A stretch of 64,000 nt of DNA from DASRJG01 sp964647625 (GCA_964647625.1 CAZYHZ010000018.1:1-64000), one strand, 5' to 3'. Counted from the stretch's first letter, positions 33,295 to 42,731 are shown. Numbers and translations: made by a program. Notes: generated from the letters alone by a model not told the origin.

Positions 33295-34982
33295 GCGCCG
33301 CCACGCGCCGCGCTCTGATCGCGGCGGGGCTCGCGCTCGTGGTCGTCCTGGTCTTCGGCCGGGCGGTGGGGTACGGCTTCGTCGAGCTCGACGATCACGG
33401 CTACGTCGCCGACAACCCGAACGTTCTCGAAGGCGTTTCCCCTCACGGGCTCGCGTGGGCCGCCACGACGTTCAAACAGGCCAACTGGCACCCTCTGACC
33501 TGGATCTCGCTCATGATCGACGCATCGTTGGGCGGAGGCCGGCCGGCGATGTTTCACGCCGGCAACATCGCGTGGCACGCCGCCGCAACCGTTCTCCTCT
33601 TCTTGTTCCTGGCTCGCGCAACCGGCTGCGGGGGGCCATCCGCCGCCACGGCTCTCTTGTTCGCGATCCATCCGCTCCGCGTCGAATCGGTCGTCTGGAT
33701 CGCGGAGCGGAAGGACGTGCTGTCGATGGCGCTCGGCTTCGGTGCGCTCTACGCCTGGGCTTCGTGGGTCGAGCAGCCGTCCGGGCGGCGCTACGCGGCG
33801 GCGCTCGGGTTGTTCGCCGCATCGCTTCTCGCCAAGCCGACGCTCGTCAGCCTGCCTCTCCTGATGCTGCTGCTCGACCGCTGGCCGTTCGATCGATTCG
33901 ATCTCGCAGCGCGCACGCGCGAGAAGATCCCATTCTTCGCCTGCTCCGCGGGAAGCGCGGCGCTCACGTTCGTCGCGCAGTCGCGCGGAGGCGCGGTCTC
34001 GGGGCTCACCGCGTTTCCCCTCGCCGTCCGGCTGCAAAACGCCGCCGTCGCCGCGGTCGACTACCTCCGCCTGACGGTCTGGCCTCATCCGCTCGCGACG
34101 CCGTACCCTTACGACGCCTCCCGCTTGACCCCCGCGCGCGTGGGAATCAGCGTCGTCATTCTTGCCGTCCTCACCCTGATGGCGGCCCGGGCCTGGAAGT
34201 CCCGCCCTCACCTCGCCGTCGGGTGGGGTTGGTTCCTGGTGAGCCTGCTTCCGGTGATCGGCATCGTGCAGGTCGGCTCGCAATCGATGGCCGACCGCTA
34301 CACGTACCTGCCGCTCGTCGGTCCGGTCTGGGCGCTCGCGTGGGAGCTGTACCTCCGGTGGAAGCCGGCGGCGGCGACGGCGGCGATCGCGATTCCGGCC
34401 GCAGCGCTTGCGGCCGTCGCGTTCGTGCACACCGCGCTCTGGCGGGACACGCGCACACTGCTCACGCACGCCATCGCGGTCACCGGACCGAATGCCATCG
34501 CGCATCAAGGATTGGCGTGGGACCACGTTCGCGGGAAACGCTTCGAGGAGGCGATCCCCGAGTTCAGGAGTGCGATCGCGATCTACGAGCCGTACGCACA
34601 AGCGTGGACGGGCCTCGGTGAGGCGGAGCGAGAGCTCGGGCGGCTCGACGAGGCGATCGCCGCGTACCGCCGCGCGCTCGGGTACGGCGCGGATGACGGC
34701 GAGGTCCGATCGAAGCTCGCCGCCGCGCTGACCTCCCAGGGAACGACGAGGATGCGCGCGGGGGACGCCGCAGGGGCCGAAGTCTCGCTGCGGGAGGCGT
34801 TATCGGTCATCCCCGACAACGCGCCGGCTCATGCGGCGCTGGGGGTCGTGCTCGCGCGCGCCGGCCGGCTCGACGATGCCGAGCGGGAGCTGACCCGAGC
34901 TCTGAGGCTCGATCCGGGAAACGCGGGCTTCGCGGGAAATCTCGATCGCATCCGCGCGATGAAGGTCGGGGCACCCCGCTAG
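33291..34982 (+). CDS. TMTC-like multispanning membrane protein with TPR repeats (copy 2)
   Basis: 563 residues from the ATG at 33291, which overlaps the preceding GNAT stop. N-terminal membrane part: after the first helix comes FVELDDHGYVADNPNVLEG, then ATALLFAIHPLRVESVVWIA and ERKDVLSMALGFGALYAW, typical of bacterial TMTC relatives, and about ten helices. C-terminal TPR-like repeats (FEEAIPEFRSAIAIYEPYAQ, GEAERELGRLDEAIAAYRRA, AALGVVLARAGRLDDAEREL). Probably a GT-C-type glycosyltransferase acting on the periplasmic side; acceptor unknown. Its stop overlaps the convergent squalene/phytoene synthase gene. Confidence 0.8.
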   Translation: MSAATRRALIAAGLALVVVLVFGRAVGYGFVELDDHGYVADNPNVLEGVSPHGLAWAATTFKQANWHPLTWISLMIDASLGGGRPAMFHAGNIAWHAAATVLLFLFLARATGCGGPSAATALLFAIHPLRVESVVWIAERKDVLSMALGFGALYAWASWVEQPSGRRYAAALGLFAASLLAKPTLVSLPLLMLLLDRWPFDRFDLAARTREKIPFFACSAGSAALTFVAQSRGGAVSGLTAFPLAVRLQNAAVAAVDYLRLTVWPHPLATPYPYDASRLTPARVGISVVILAVLTLMAARAWKSRPHLAVGWGWFLVSLLPVIGIVQVGSQSMADRYTYLPLVGPVWALAWELYLRWKPAAATAAIAIPAAALAAVAFVHTALWRDTRTLLTHAIAVTGPNAIAHQGLAWDHVRGKRFEEAIPEFRSAIAIYEPYAQAWTGLGEAERELGRLDEAIAAYRRALGYGADDGEVRSKLAAALTSQGTTRMRAGDAAGAEVSLREALSVIPDNAPAHAALGVVLARAGRLDDAERELTRALRLDPGNAGFAGNLDRIRAMKVGAPR

Positions 34983-35875
34983 AGCAGCGCACGCCCCTCG
35001 GCGAGATCGGCGAACATCCGTTCCATCAACGCCGCCACCTCGGGCCGCGTGAGCTTGGCGCCGACGGGCTCCGATTCGATGCGCGCGAGGCTCGCGCGGG
35101 CGAGGACGGCGGGCGAGCCGGTGAACGCGACGAACCCTTCGGGCGCGCCGGCGCCCTGCAGCGTCGCAACGTACCGGGCGGCGATCGCGATATCGCCTCG
35201 CGCGAGCGCGATCACGCGCGCGCGGTCGACCTCGCGGGGAAGGTAAGCGCGCCCCTCGACGGCGTCGGCGCTTACGTCCTTCAGGATGTTGACGAGCTGT
35301 AGCCCCTCGCCGAAGAAGCGCGCGCGCCGTCTCAGGCGCGGCGCCACGCCGCGAAGCTCGGCCGCGTCCGTCAGGAACAGCTCGGTCAACATCTCGCCGA
35401 CGATTCCGGCGACGACGTAGCAGTAGTCCCGCAGCTCGCGGACGGAAGCAAGCGTGACATGCCCGCTCGCGTCGCCGCGGCGGACGACGGCCGCCATGCC
35501 CTCGACCGTCCTTCCGAGATCCCGCCGCAAGATCGCGCGAGCGGGCGCGGGAACGTCGCGGTAGGACGCGAGGACCGCGGGTGTCTCGCGAAGCAGCTCG
35601 AGGTATCCCGAATGCTCCACGGGCGGATCGGCGAGCCATCTGCGAGCCGCGTCGCGCTCGAACCCTTCGCCGTCGAGCAGGCGCGAGAATTCGGCGAGCG
35701 CTTCGAGCTTCTGCTCACGCGTCCATGCGGCGGCGTCCTCGAACGTGTCGGCGACGCGAAAGAGCAGATAGGCGATCCCGACGTGACGCCGCGTCGGCTC
35801 CGGAAGCATGGGGATCGACAGCGCGAACGTCCGGCTCGTCCGCTCGAGCAGGCCGTCGAGCATCACCGTGTCCAT
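34979..35875 (-). CDS. Squalene/phytoene synthase-family protein
   Basis: 298 residues, standard for the family. First aspartate-rich motif in LLFRVADTFEDAAAW (DTFED, near residues 43-47); second in GEGLQLVNILKDVSADAVEG (NILKD, near 196-200); the conserved ERTSRTFALSIPMLPEP opening and GRAYLPREVD after motif 2. It condenses two prenyl diphosphates head to head (squalene, presqualene diphosphate or phytoene); the product is not readable from sequence alone. It is the last gene of the mevalonate operon, its ATG overlapping the stop of the isopentenyl phosphate kinase gene, which suggests that the operon feeds a C30 or C40 product such as hopanoids or carotenoids. Confidence 0.85.
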   Translation of the reverse strand: MDTVMLDGLLERTSRTFALSIPMLPEPTRRHVGIAYLLFRVADTFEDAAAWTREQKLEALAEFSRLLDGEGFERDAARRWLADPPVEHSGYLELLRETPAVLASYRDVPAPARAILRRDLGRTVEGMAAVVRRGDASGHVTLASVRELRDYCYVVAGIVGEMLTELFLTDAAELRGVAPRLRRRARFFGEGLQLVNILKDVSADAVEGRAYLPREVDRARVIALARGDIAIAARYVATLQGAGAPEGFVAFTGSPAVLARASLARIESEPVGAKLTRPEVAALMERMFADLAEGRALL

Positions 35876-36684
35876 CACGACGCCGCCACCTGCGTGCCGC
35901 CGGCGCTCCGGCCGGCGATCGCGGCACGCGCGCTGCCCGAGGGCCGCCCGTCGACGATCGACGAGGGGATGCCGGCTTTCGCGAGCACAGCCGCAGTGCG
36001 CAAGCGGAGCGCCATCCCACCGGTCACGTCGACTCCCGCCGCTCCCGAGGTCGCTCGCGCCGTGTTCAGCGCATCGCGGATGGACAGGCGCGCGATCGTG
36101 CGCCCCGATGCATCGAGGACCCCGTCCGTCTCGCCGAGCCAGACGGCGCGGCTCACCGGACGGCGGCGCCGGCGGCTCTCGTGCGCGATCGCCGTGAAGA
36201 GCTCCTCGGTGGAGACGACCGCCGCGCCGCGCGACCGGTCGAGCACGACGTCGCCGTAGACCACCGGCAGCAAACCGGCATCGAGCGCGGCGAAGAGCGG
36301 ATCGAGGAACGCGGCGGCGATCCGTCCGCGCGCGGTCGTGAGGAAGCTGCCGGCCGCCAGCGAGAACGGCTCGGCACCGGCGTCGCGAAGCGCCGTCATC
36401 ACGATCTGGTGCAGGGCGGCGGCGCGGAGCCGGGTCGTCGAGATCGCATCGAGCTTGCGCCGCGCGTCCGCGCCTCGAACGAGCCCGCCTCGAGCTGCGG
36501 CCGGATGTCCGAAGGAGCCGCTCCCATGACCCAAGACCAGTCGCTCTCCGCGATGTCCGCGGCGCCAGGCCGCGATCTCGCGCGCGAGGCGCCGGATCGC
36601 GGCATCGCGGGCGCGCCCGGTCACCGTCTTCTCGGTGATCAGGCTTCCGCCGAGCTTGACGAGGACGATCGGGGCCGCGGTCAA
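35875..36684 (-). CDS. Isopentenyl phosphate kinase
   Basis: 269 residues, amino-acid kinase fold. Motifs: IVLVKLGGSLITEKTV at the N terminus, VLGHGSGSFGHPAAARGGLV with the histidine that binds the substrate phosphate (typical of IPK, distinguishing it from acetylglutamate and uridylate kinases), VVYGDVVLD, and a late VTGGMALRL loop. It phosphorylates isopentenyl phosphate to IPP with ATP. The start is a TTG at 36684 overlapping the TGA of the decarboxylase gene (TTGA), with GGGAG nine bases upstream. IPK is common in archaea and rare in bacteria; its place in the mevalonate operon supports the alternative pathway. Confidence 0.88.
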   Translation of the reverse strand: MTAAPIVLVKLGGSLITEKTVTGRARDAAIRRLAREIAAWRRGHRGERLVLGHGSGSFGHPAAARGGLVRGADARRKLDAISTTRLRAAALHQIVMTALRDAGAEPFSLAAGSFLTTARGRIAAAFLDPLFAALDAGLLPVVYGDVVLDRSRGAAVVSTEELFTAIAHESRRRRRPVSRAVWLGETDGVLDASGRTIARLSIRDALNTARATSGAAGVDVTGGMALRLRTAAVLAKAGIPSSIVDGRPSGSARAAIAGRSAGGTQVAAS

Positions 36685-37685
36685 AACAGATGCTCCCGCT
36701 CTTCGCGCGGTCCTTCGCCCACACCGTCGAGCAGCGCGCTCCGGACGCCCGACAGCTCCTGGATCGCGGCGAGGAGAAGCGCCTCGGCATCCGGCGCGCA
36801 GATCACGTGAACGTTGGCGCCGGCATCCATGGTGGCCCAGGCGTTGAGCCCTGCCCGCCGCAGTTCGCGGACTCGCTCCAAGACCTGGATCGTGCCCGGC
36901 TTCCAGTAGAAGATCGGCGGCCGGGACGACATCGCGATCAGGTGCAGCTCGATCGCCTCTTCCTCGAGCACCGGGCCGAGCGCCGCGAGATCGCGCTCGG
37001 CGATCGCGCGCCGGACCACGGCCAGGCGCTCGGGCAGGATCCGCTGGCGGGTCTCGAAGTGGGGGCTCGAGCTGGCGAGCCGGTGCCCTTCGAGGGACGA
37101 GACGTCTTTCTCCCCGTGATCGACGAGGGCGATGACGTCGCGCAGGTCCCAGTGCGAGGCCGGCGCGATCGAGACCGCGGTCCCGGCGCCTTCGGCGACG
37201 GGAGACCATTCGACGTACCCTCCGATCACCGAGCGTGCCGCGGAGCCCGATCCGCTCATGCGCGCGAGGTCGGACAGCTCCTCCCCGGTCAGGCTCAGGC
37301 CGAGCGCCTTGGTCGCGGCGATCGTCAGCGCGGCGAAGCCGGAAGCGGACGACGCGACGCCCGATCCGGTCGGAAACGAGTTGCGCGTGGCGACCCGGAA
37401 CGATCCCGTCCGGCGCGCCCACCGGCGCATCCGATCGAGATGCCGGAGCGCGCGATCGCGAAAGGACGCGCTCGGAAGGACCGGCGTGCCGTCGTCGCAG
37501 ACGATCTCGATCCGGTCGGGCTCGTCCGACCGCTCGAAGAACGCGACGGTAGTCAGCGAGACGCATTCGGTCAGCGTCATCGAGATCGAAGCGTTCATGG
37601 GGTGGACGAGGTCGAGGTCGCGTCCGCCCCAGTACTTGATGAAGGCGATGTTCGACGGCGCGATCGCGGTCGCCTTGCCCGTCAT
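36681..37685 (-). CDS. Mevalonate-5-(di)phosphate decarboxylase
   Basis: 334 residues from the ATG at 37685 (GGAGG upstream). GHMP-kinase-fold decarboxylase: SNIAFIKYWGGRDLDLVHPM with the conserved Lys17, NSFPTGSGVASSASGFAALT (phosphate loop), ARMSGSGSAARSVIGGYVEW with Arg151, and NAWATMDAGANVHVI with the catalytic Asp287. All residues needed for phosphorylation-decarboxylation are kept. The operon lacks phosphomevalonate kinase but has isopentenyl phosphate kinase, so I infer that the substrate is mevalonate 5-phosphate (product isopentenyl phosphate). The classical reaction on the diphosphate cannot be excluded. Coding ends overlap by 4 bp with both neighbours. Confidence 0.88.
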   Translation of the reverse strand: MTGKATAIAPSNIAFIKYWGGRDLDLVHPMNASISMTLTECVSLTTVAFFERSDEPDRIEIVCDDGTPVLPSASFRDRALRHLDRMRRWARRTGSFRVATRNSFPTGSGVASSASGFAALTIAATKALGLSLTGEELSDLARMSGSGSAARSVIGGYVEWSPVAEGAGTAVSIAPASHWDLRDVIALVDHGEKDVSSLEGHRLASSSPHFETRQRILPERLAVVRRAIAERDLAALGPVLEEEAIELHLIAMSSRPPIFYWKPGTIQVLERVRELRRAGLNAWATMDAGANVHVICAPDAEALLLAAIQELSGVRSALLDGVGEGPREEREHLF

Positions 37686-38689
37686 GCGGCGACCTCCAGG
37701 CGCAGGCCGGGAACCCCGAGCGCGACCCGATGGGGCGTCCATCCGTGGGCGAGTGCCAAGCGATCCGCGGCGTCGGGGTCGGGGTGGACGACGAGGACGA
37801 GACCCGCACCTGGTCCCGACGCTCCGCCCGCGCCCGACACCTTTGCGGCGCCGCCATCGCTCTCGATGCGGCGGATGATGCCGCGAACCGTCTCGGGCAC
37901 GACGCCGATCTCCTCGAGCGCGGACTCGGCGATCCGCACGGCGACCCTCATGACGCCCGGATCGCCCATCGCGAGCGCGGCGCGCGCGGCCGAGGTGGCC
38001 GCCGTCATGGAGTCGAACGCGTCCTCGACGCGCAGCGGCTCCGCCGCGCGCAATCGCGCGACGGCGGCGACCATCTCCGCGGTCGTCTCGCGAGGCGGTC
38101 CGGTGTGGTACAGCCGGACCGACTCGAGCGCACCGGGCACGAGCTCAACCCCGTCATAGGTCACCTGCTCGTCGCGTTCGCGCCGGCAACACAGCACGCC
38201 CCCGCGCAGCACGGAGACGACGTCCACGCCCGAGGAGCGGCCGTGCTGGGCCCTCTCGACGAGGATCGCATCCCGCGTGAGCGTCTCGAGCACGATCTCG
38301 TCCCCCCACGCGCTCCGGCATCCGGCGATCACCGCGACCGCGAGCGCGGCGGAGCTTCCGAATCCCGCGCCCGAGGGAATCGCCGACTCGACGTGGACCG
38401 ACAAGCCCGGCCGGACGCGACCCCCGGCAGCCTCTGCCACCGCCAGGACCGCGAGATCTCCCGGTCGCACGGCGCCGGCCACAGCCGAGGCATCCACGAC
38501 GGTTCGATCGATCCCGGCGGCGGGCACCGAGAGCCGGACCGCACCGGCGGGAAGCGCCGGGTCGACGCGCGCTTCGACGGTCATGCGGTGATCCAGCGAC
38601 GCGACCAGCGCAGGGCGGCCGTACACGGCCGCATGCTCTCCGAAGAGGATCGTCTTTCCCGGTGTCGAGACGATCGCCTCTCCGGTCAT
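37682..38689 (-). CDS. mvaK1: Mevalonate kinase
   Basis: 335 residues. GHMP kinase: IVSTPGKTILFGEHAAVYGR at the N terminus (the GEHAxVYG motif is specific for mevalonate kinase), ESAIPSGAGFGSSAALAVAV as the phosphate-binding loop (residues about 101-120), the catalytic acidic region near SSGVDVVSVLRGG, and KVSGAGGASGPGAGLVLVV near the C terminus. It forms mevalonate 5-phosphate. Start ATG at 38689 with GGGAG upstream; 4-bp overlaps with HMG-CoA reductase and decarboxylase genes. Confidence 0.92.
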   Translation of the reverse strand: MTGEAIVSTPGKTILFGEHAAVYGRPALVASLDHRMTVEARVDPALPAGAVRLSVPAAGIDRTVVDASAVAGAVRPGDLAVLAVAEAAGGRVRPGLSVHVESAIPSGAGFGSSAALAVAVIAGCRSAWGDEIVLETLTRDAILVERAQHGRSSGVDVVSVLRGGVLCCRRERDEQVTYDGVELVPGALESVRLYHTGPPRETTAEMVAAVARLRAAEPLRVEDAFDSMTAATSAARAALAMGDPGVMRVAVRIAESALEEIGVVPETVRGIIRRIESDGGAAKVSGAGGASGPGAGLVLVVHPDPDAADRLALAHGWTPHRVALGVPGLRLEVAA

Positions 38690-39966
38690 GCGCTCCCTTC
38701 GCGAACGCCCCCGCCCCGGCCCAGCCGCTCGTGAGCGCGCGCCAGATCGCTCGTCGTGAGCGCCGCCATCAACGACAGCTCGCCGGCGAGCACGGCGGCG
38801 CCGACGATCTCGGCGAGCCGCAGGACCGCCTGTCCCGGCCGCTCGGGATCGGCGACGACCCCGAGGATGCGCAGCGCCTCGCTCTGGGTGTTCAACGACG
38901 TGCCCCCGCCGATCGCTCCGAGCGGCGCGTCGGGGATGAAGATCGACGCATAGACGGCGCCGTCGGCGCGCGGCTCGATCGTCGTCACGCCCGTCGATCC
39001 GCCGACGACGTGAGCGGGATCTTGACCGGTCGCGAGGAAGATCGCGGACAGCACGTTCGCGAAGTGCGCGTTGAAGCCCATCGCCCCGGCTGCGATCGAG
39101 CCCAAGAGGTTCTTCCGGTACTGCACCTCGGCAATCGTCGCGGCGTCGGTTTTCAGGATCTCGCGGAGGACCGGTGCGCCGAGGACGACCTCCGCATGGA
39201 TCCGCTTGCCGCGCCCCTCGTTGAAGTTCACGGCGGCGGCCTTCTTGTCGACGCAGTAGTTTCCCGACAGCGCAACGCAGGCGACCCCCGTCTTCGGCTC
39301 GATCAGCTCGCGCACGATGCGATCGCACGCGATCGTCACCATGTTCATGCCCATCGCGTCGCCGGTCGTGAACCGGAAGCGGAGGAAGATCGACGTCCCG
39401 AACGTGTACGGGCGCACCTCGGTGAGGGCGAGGAACCGGCTCGTCTTCCCCGCGGCCTCGCGAAGCTCGTCTTCGTGATCCCGGATCCACTGGAGGAACG
39501 CGCGCGTCTCGCCGTGGCTTCTCGTCCTGAACACCGGCGCCCGCGTCATGCCGACGTCGTCGACGTGGACCGCGGCTCCGCCCGCGGCGCGGATTGCGGC
39601 GCAGCCCCGGTTGATGCTCGCGAGCAGGGCGCCCTCGGTCGTGGCCATCGGCACCCAGACGTCGCCGTCGACGGCCGCACCGTGCACGGTCAGCGGGCCG
39701 ACGATGCCCATCGGCACCTGTGCGACGCCGATCATGTTTTCGCAGTTGCGCTGGGAGGCCATCGCCGCGTCGAAGGAATGGTGGCCGATCGCCGGAAGCG
39801 GGATGCCGCAGATGCGCTCCAGGGCCTCGCGCCGCAGCGCCGCGGCCTCGGTGGCGCGGTAGTCGGAAGGGATCTCGTGGAAGCGCATCCGTCCGTCGAC
39901 CAACGCGCGGATCGTCTCTTCGCGGAGGGCGGCGGAGTCGGGTGCGGCTGACTTCAGCTTGCTCAT
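38686..39966 (-). CDS. Hydroxymethylglutaryl-CoA reductase, class I
   Basis: 426 residues, the size of the soluble class I (archaeal/eukaryotic-like) catalytic domain. Motifs: ENMIGVAQVPMGIVGPL (substrate), PMATTEGALLASINRGCAAI with the catalytic Glu, TTGDAMGMNMVTIACD (NAD(P)H), LSGNYCVDKKAAAVNF with the catalytic Lys, and AIGGGTSLNTQSEALRILGV. It reduces HMG-CoA to mevalonate. No membrane anchor, so cytoplasmic. HMG-CoA synthase is not in the window. 4-bp overlaps with fni and mevalonate kinase genes. Confidence 0.94.
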   Translation of the reverse strand: MSKLKSAAPDSAALREETIRALVDGRMRFHEIPSDYRATEAAALRREALERICGIPLPAIGHHSFDAAMASQRNCENMIGVAQVPMGIVGPLTVHGAAVDGDVWVPMATTEGALLASINRGCAAIRAAGGAAVHVDDVGMTRAPVFRTRSHGETRAFLQWIRDHEDELREAAGKTSRFLALTEVRPYTFGTSIFLRFRFTTGDAMGMNMVTIACDRIVRELIEPKTGVACVALSGNYCVDKKAAAVNFNEGRGKRIHAEVVLGAPVLREILKTDAATIAEVQYRKNLLGSIAAGAMGFNAHFANVLSAIFLATGQDPAHVVGGSTGVTTIEPRADGAVYASIFIPDAPLGAIGGGTSLNTQSEALRILGVVADPERPGQAVLRLAEIVGAAVLAGELSLMAALTTSDLARAHERLGRGGGVREGSA

Positions 39967-40991
39967 CGTGCGGGCTCCACGTGAATCGGGATCGCCTGGA
40001 GGTCTCTTACGGTCCGGCAGGAAAGGCAGAACATCGCGATCTTCAGCTCGTGCACGATCCGATCGATTCGAAGAGCGACACGCTCGGCGGAATCCATCGC
40101 GGCTTCGAGGAACGGATGGGCGAGCCCCGCGAGGTCGGCCCCGAGCGCGAGTGCCTTCGCGACGTCGAGCCCGCTGCGCAAGCCCCCACTCCCGATGACC
40201 GTCGCTTCTTCGATGCGGGCGAGCTGGCGGATCGATTCCGGCGTGGGGATGCCCCAGCCCGCGAACAGCTCGCCGAGATCGCCGTCGTCCGCCCGCGCGC
40301 CTTCGATCCGGGCCCAGCTCGTCCCTCCGGTCCCCGCGGTGTCGAGGATGCGGACGCCCGCGGCGACGAGCTTCCGTCCGGTGGACTCCGACAGTCCGCT
40401 CCCGACTTCCTTGGCGATCACCGGCACCGGAAGGAGCCGCGCGACCTCCGTAATTTTCGGAAGCAGGGCCGCGAAGCGGCGCTGGCCTTCGGGTTGGATC
40501 GCTTCCTGGAGCGGGTTCAAGTGCAGGACCAGCGCGTTGGCGTCGATCATCGAGACCGCGCGGCGGCAATGCTCGATGTCGAACCCGTAGTTGAGCTGGA
40601 CCGCGCCGAGGTTGGCGAGAAGGGGGATCGTCGGTGCGAGGTCGCGGACCTTGAAGCTGTCCGCCGCGGCGGGATCCTCGAGGGCCCGGCGCTGCGAGCC
40701 GAGCCCGAGCGCGACGCCGCGCGACTCGGCGGCCGCAGCGAGGTTCCGGTTGATGCGCGCGGCGATCTCGGTCCCACCGGTCATGCACGACAGCAGCAGG
40801 GGAGCCCGCAGGCGGCGGCCGAGGAACTCGACTCCCAGGTCGATCGCGTCGAAATCGAGATCGGGGAGCGCGTCGTGGCCGAACGTGCAGCGGTCGAACG
40901 CGCGGGCGTGGAGCTGCATGCGGTCGTCGAGCGCCAGGCGGATGTGCTCCGCCTTGCGGTCGCGGTCGAGCAGGTCCCCGGACGCCGCCAT
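39963..40991 (-). CDS. fni: Isopentenyl-diphosphate delta-isomerase, type 2 (FMN)
   Basis: 342 residues. First gene of the isoprenoid operon (ATG 40991). Type-2 IDI motifs: DRKAEHIRLALDD, APLLLSCMTGGTEIAARINR, GVALGLGSQRRALEDP, LANLGAVQLNYGF, LHLNPLQEAIQPEGQ, VPVIAKEVGSGLSESTGRKL, DTAGTGGTSWARIEG and ATVIGSGGLRSGLDVAKALA (FMN phosphate). It interconverts IPP and DMAPP. The gap upstream to pruA is about 50 bp; pruA ends there, so the operon may have its own promoter in that gap or be read from pruA. Confidence 0.95.
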   Translation of the reverse strand: MAASGDLLDRDRKAEHIRLALDDRMQLHARAFDRCTFGHDALPDLDFDAIDLGVEFLGRRLRAPLLLSCMTGGTEIAARINRNLAAAAESRGVALGLGSQRRALEDPAAADSFKVRDLAPTIPLLANLGAVQLNYGFDIEHCRRAVSMIDANALVLHLNPLQEAIQPEGQRRFAALLPKITEVARLLPVPVIAKEVGSGLSESTGRKLVAAGVRILDTAGTGGTSWARIEGARADDGDLGELFAGWGIPTPESIRQLARIEEATVIGSGGLRSGLDVAKALALGADLAGLAHPFLEAAMDSAERVALRIDRIVHELKIAMFCLSCRTVRDLQAIPIHVEPAR

Positions 40992-41042
40992 TCCGCGATC
41001 ATAGCGCCGGAACGCGGACGGCTCCGCTTTTTCGGCCCGCCT

Positions 41043-42668
41043 CTATCTGAGGAACGGATACGAGAAATGTGTCGCCGGGACGAACGTTTCCTTGATGGCG
41101 CGCGCGCTCGTCCAGCGGATCAGGTTGAGGTAGCTGCCCGCCTTGTCGTTGGTCCCCGATGCCCGCCCGCCCCCGAACGGCTGCTGGCCGACGACCGCCC
41201 CGGTCGGCTTGTCGTTGATGTAGAAGTTTCCGGCGGCGTGGGTCAGCGCCTCGGTCATCCGGACGATCGCGTAGCGATCCTGCGAGAAGATCGCGCCGGT
41301 GAGCGCGTAGGGCGACCCGGAATCGCAGAGCGCAAGCGTCTCGTCGAGCTTGCGATCGGGATAGACGTAGATCGTGAGGACGGGGCCGAAGATCTCCTCG
41401 CGTATCAGCCGGAAATCCGGCCGGCGCGCACGGATGACGGTCGGCTCGACGAAGTACCCGGTGCGCGCGTCGCAGCCCCCGCCGATGACGATCTGCGCGT
41501 CCCTCGAGCGCTTCGCGAAATCGATGTATCCCTTGATCGACTTGAACGCCCCGGCATCGATCACGGCTCCCATGAAATTCCGGAAGTCGGCCGGGTCGCC
41601 CATCGCGATCTCGCCGATCTGATTCTTCAGGCCGCGCTCGACGCGAGGCCAGAGCGAGGCCGGGATGTAAGCGCGCGACGCGGCGGAGCATTTCTGCCCC
41701 TGGAACTCGAACGCGCCGCGGACGAGCGCCGTGGCCAGCGCATCGACGTTGGCGGAGGGATCGGCGAATACGAAATCCTTGCCGCCGGTCTCTCCGACGA
41801 TTCGAGGATAGCCGCGATAACGATGGATGTTGGCGCCGATCGTCCGCCACATGTCCTGGAACACGGCGGTCGATCCTGTGAAATGGATTCCCGCCAGCTC
41901 TTCGCTCGCGAGCGCGGGATCTCCGACCTCGCCCGCCGAACCGGGGACGAAGTTGATCACGCCGGGCGGAAGCCCCGCCTCCTCGAGCAGGTTCATGACG
42001 AACCACGCCGAGTACACGGCCGAGGACGCGGGCTTCCAGACGACCGTGTTCCCCATCAGCGCGGGCGCGGTGGGAAGGTTGCCCGCGATCGAGGTGAAGT
42101 TGAACGGCGTGACCGCGAACACGAAGCCCTCGAGCGCCCGGTACTCGAGAGTGTTCCACATGCCCGGTGAGGACTCCGGCTGCTTCGCGTAGATCTCCCG
42201 CATGAAGTGGACGTTGAACCGGAAGAAATCGATCAGCTCGCACGCCGCGTCGATTTCCGCCTGATGGGAGGTCTTGCTCTGGCCGAGCATCGTCGCGGCG
42301 TTCAGGCGCATGCGCCACGGACCGGCGAGAAGATCCGCCGCCTTCAGGAAGATCGCGGCGCGCGACTCCCACGGCATCCGCGACCACGCGCCATGCGCGT
42401 TGCGCGCGGCCGCGATCGCGCGCGAGACCTCGCGCTTGCCGGCCTTGTGCCACGTCGCGAGCACGTGAGCGTGCTCGTGAGGCTTGACCGCTCGTCCGAG
42501 CTCACCCGTGCGCACGCGACGGCCGTCGATGACCGGGGTGACTTCGATCGCCTTCTTCGACATCGCGCGAAGCGCTTCGCCGAGCTGCGCACGCTCTGTG
42601 CTCTGCGGCGTATAGCCCAGCACGGGCTCGTTTTTCGGAGTGGGGACGCCGACGATGCCGTTCGGCAT
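41043..42668 (-). CDS. pruA: L-glutamate gamma-semialdehyde (P5C) dehydrogenase
   Basis: 541 residues from the ATG at 42668, similar in length to eukaryotic-type single-function P5C dehydrogenases. Opening MPNGIVGVPTPKNEPVLGYT is typical of this group. ALDH core: FAVTPFNFTSIAGNLPTAPA (NAD), IHFTGSTAVFQDMW, the catalytic Glu in IVGETGGKDFVF and catalytic Cys in FEFQGQKCSAASRAYIP, and the EEIFGPVL segment. It completes proline degradation to glutamate. No proline dehydrogenase gene is in view. Same strand as the isoprenoid operon. Confidence 0.95.
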   Translation of the reverse strand: MPNGIVGVPTPKNEPVLGYTPQSTERAQLGEALRAMSKKAIEVTPVIDGRRVRTGELGRAVKPHEHAHVLATWHKAGKREVSRAIAAARNAHGAWSRMPWESRAAIFLKAADLLAGPWRMRLNAATMLGQSKTSHQAEIDAACELIDFFRFNVHFMREIYAKQPESSPGMWNTLEYRALEGFVFAVTPFNFTSIAGNLPTAPALMGNTVVWKPASSAVYSAWFVMNLLEEAGLPPGVINFVPGSAGEVGDPALASEELAGIHFTGSTAVFQDMWRTIGANIHRYRGYPRIVGETGGKDFVFADPSANVDALATALVRGAFEFQGQKCSAASRAYIPASLWPRVERGLKNQIGEIAMGDPADFRNFMGAVIDAGAFKSIKGYIDFAKRSRDAQIVIGGGCDARTGYFVEPTVIRARRPDFRLIREEIFGPVLTIYVYPDRKLDETLALCDSGSPYALTGAIFSQDRYAIVRMTEALTHAAGNFYINDKPTGAVVGQQPFGGGRASGTNDKAGSYLNLIRWTSARAIKETFVPATHFSYPFLR

Positions 42669-42731
42669 GATCGCCTCGAAAGACCGCGGCCGCACGCGCG
42701 CGGCCGGGGGAGGCGCATTCTACCGTTCGGG

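Noticed and set aside
39720..42170. Long open frame (over 800 codons) on the plus strand opposite fni and pruA
   Set aside because: It is antisense to two well-recognised genes, Arg-rich without domains, and is explained by the strong third-position GC bias.
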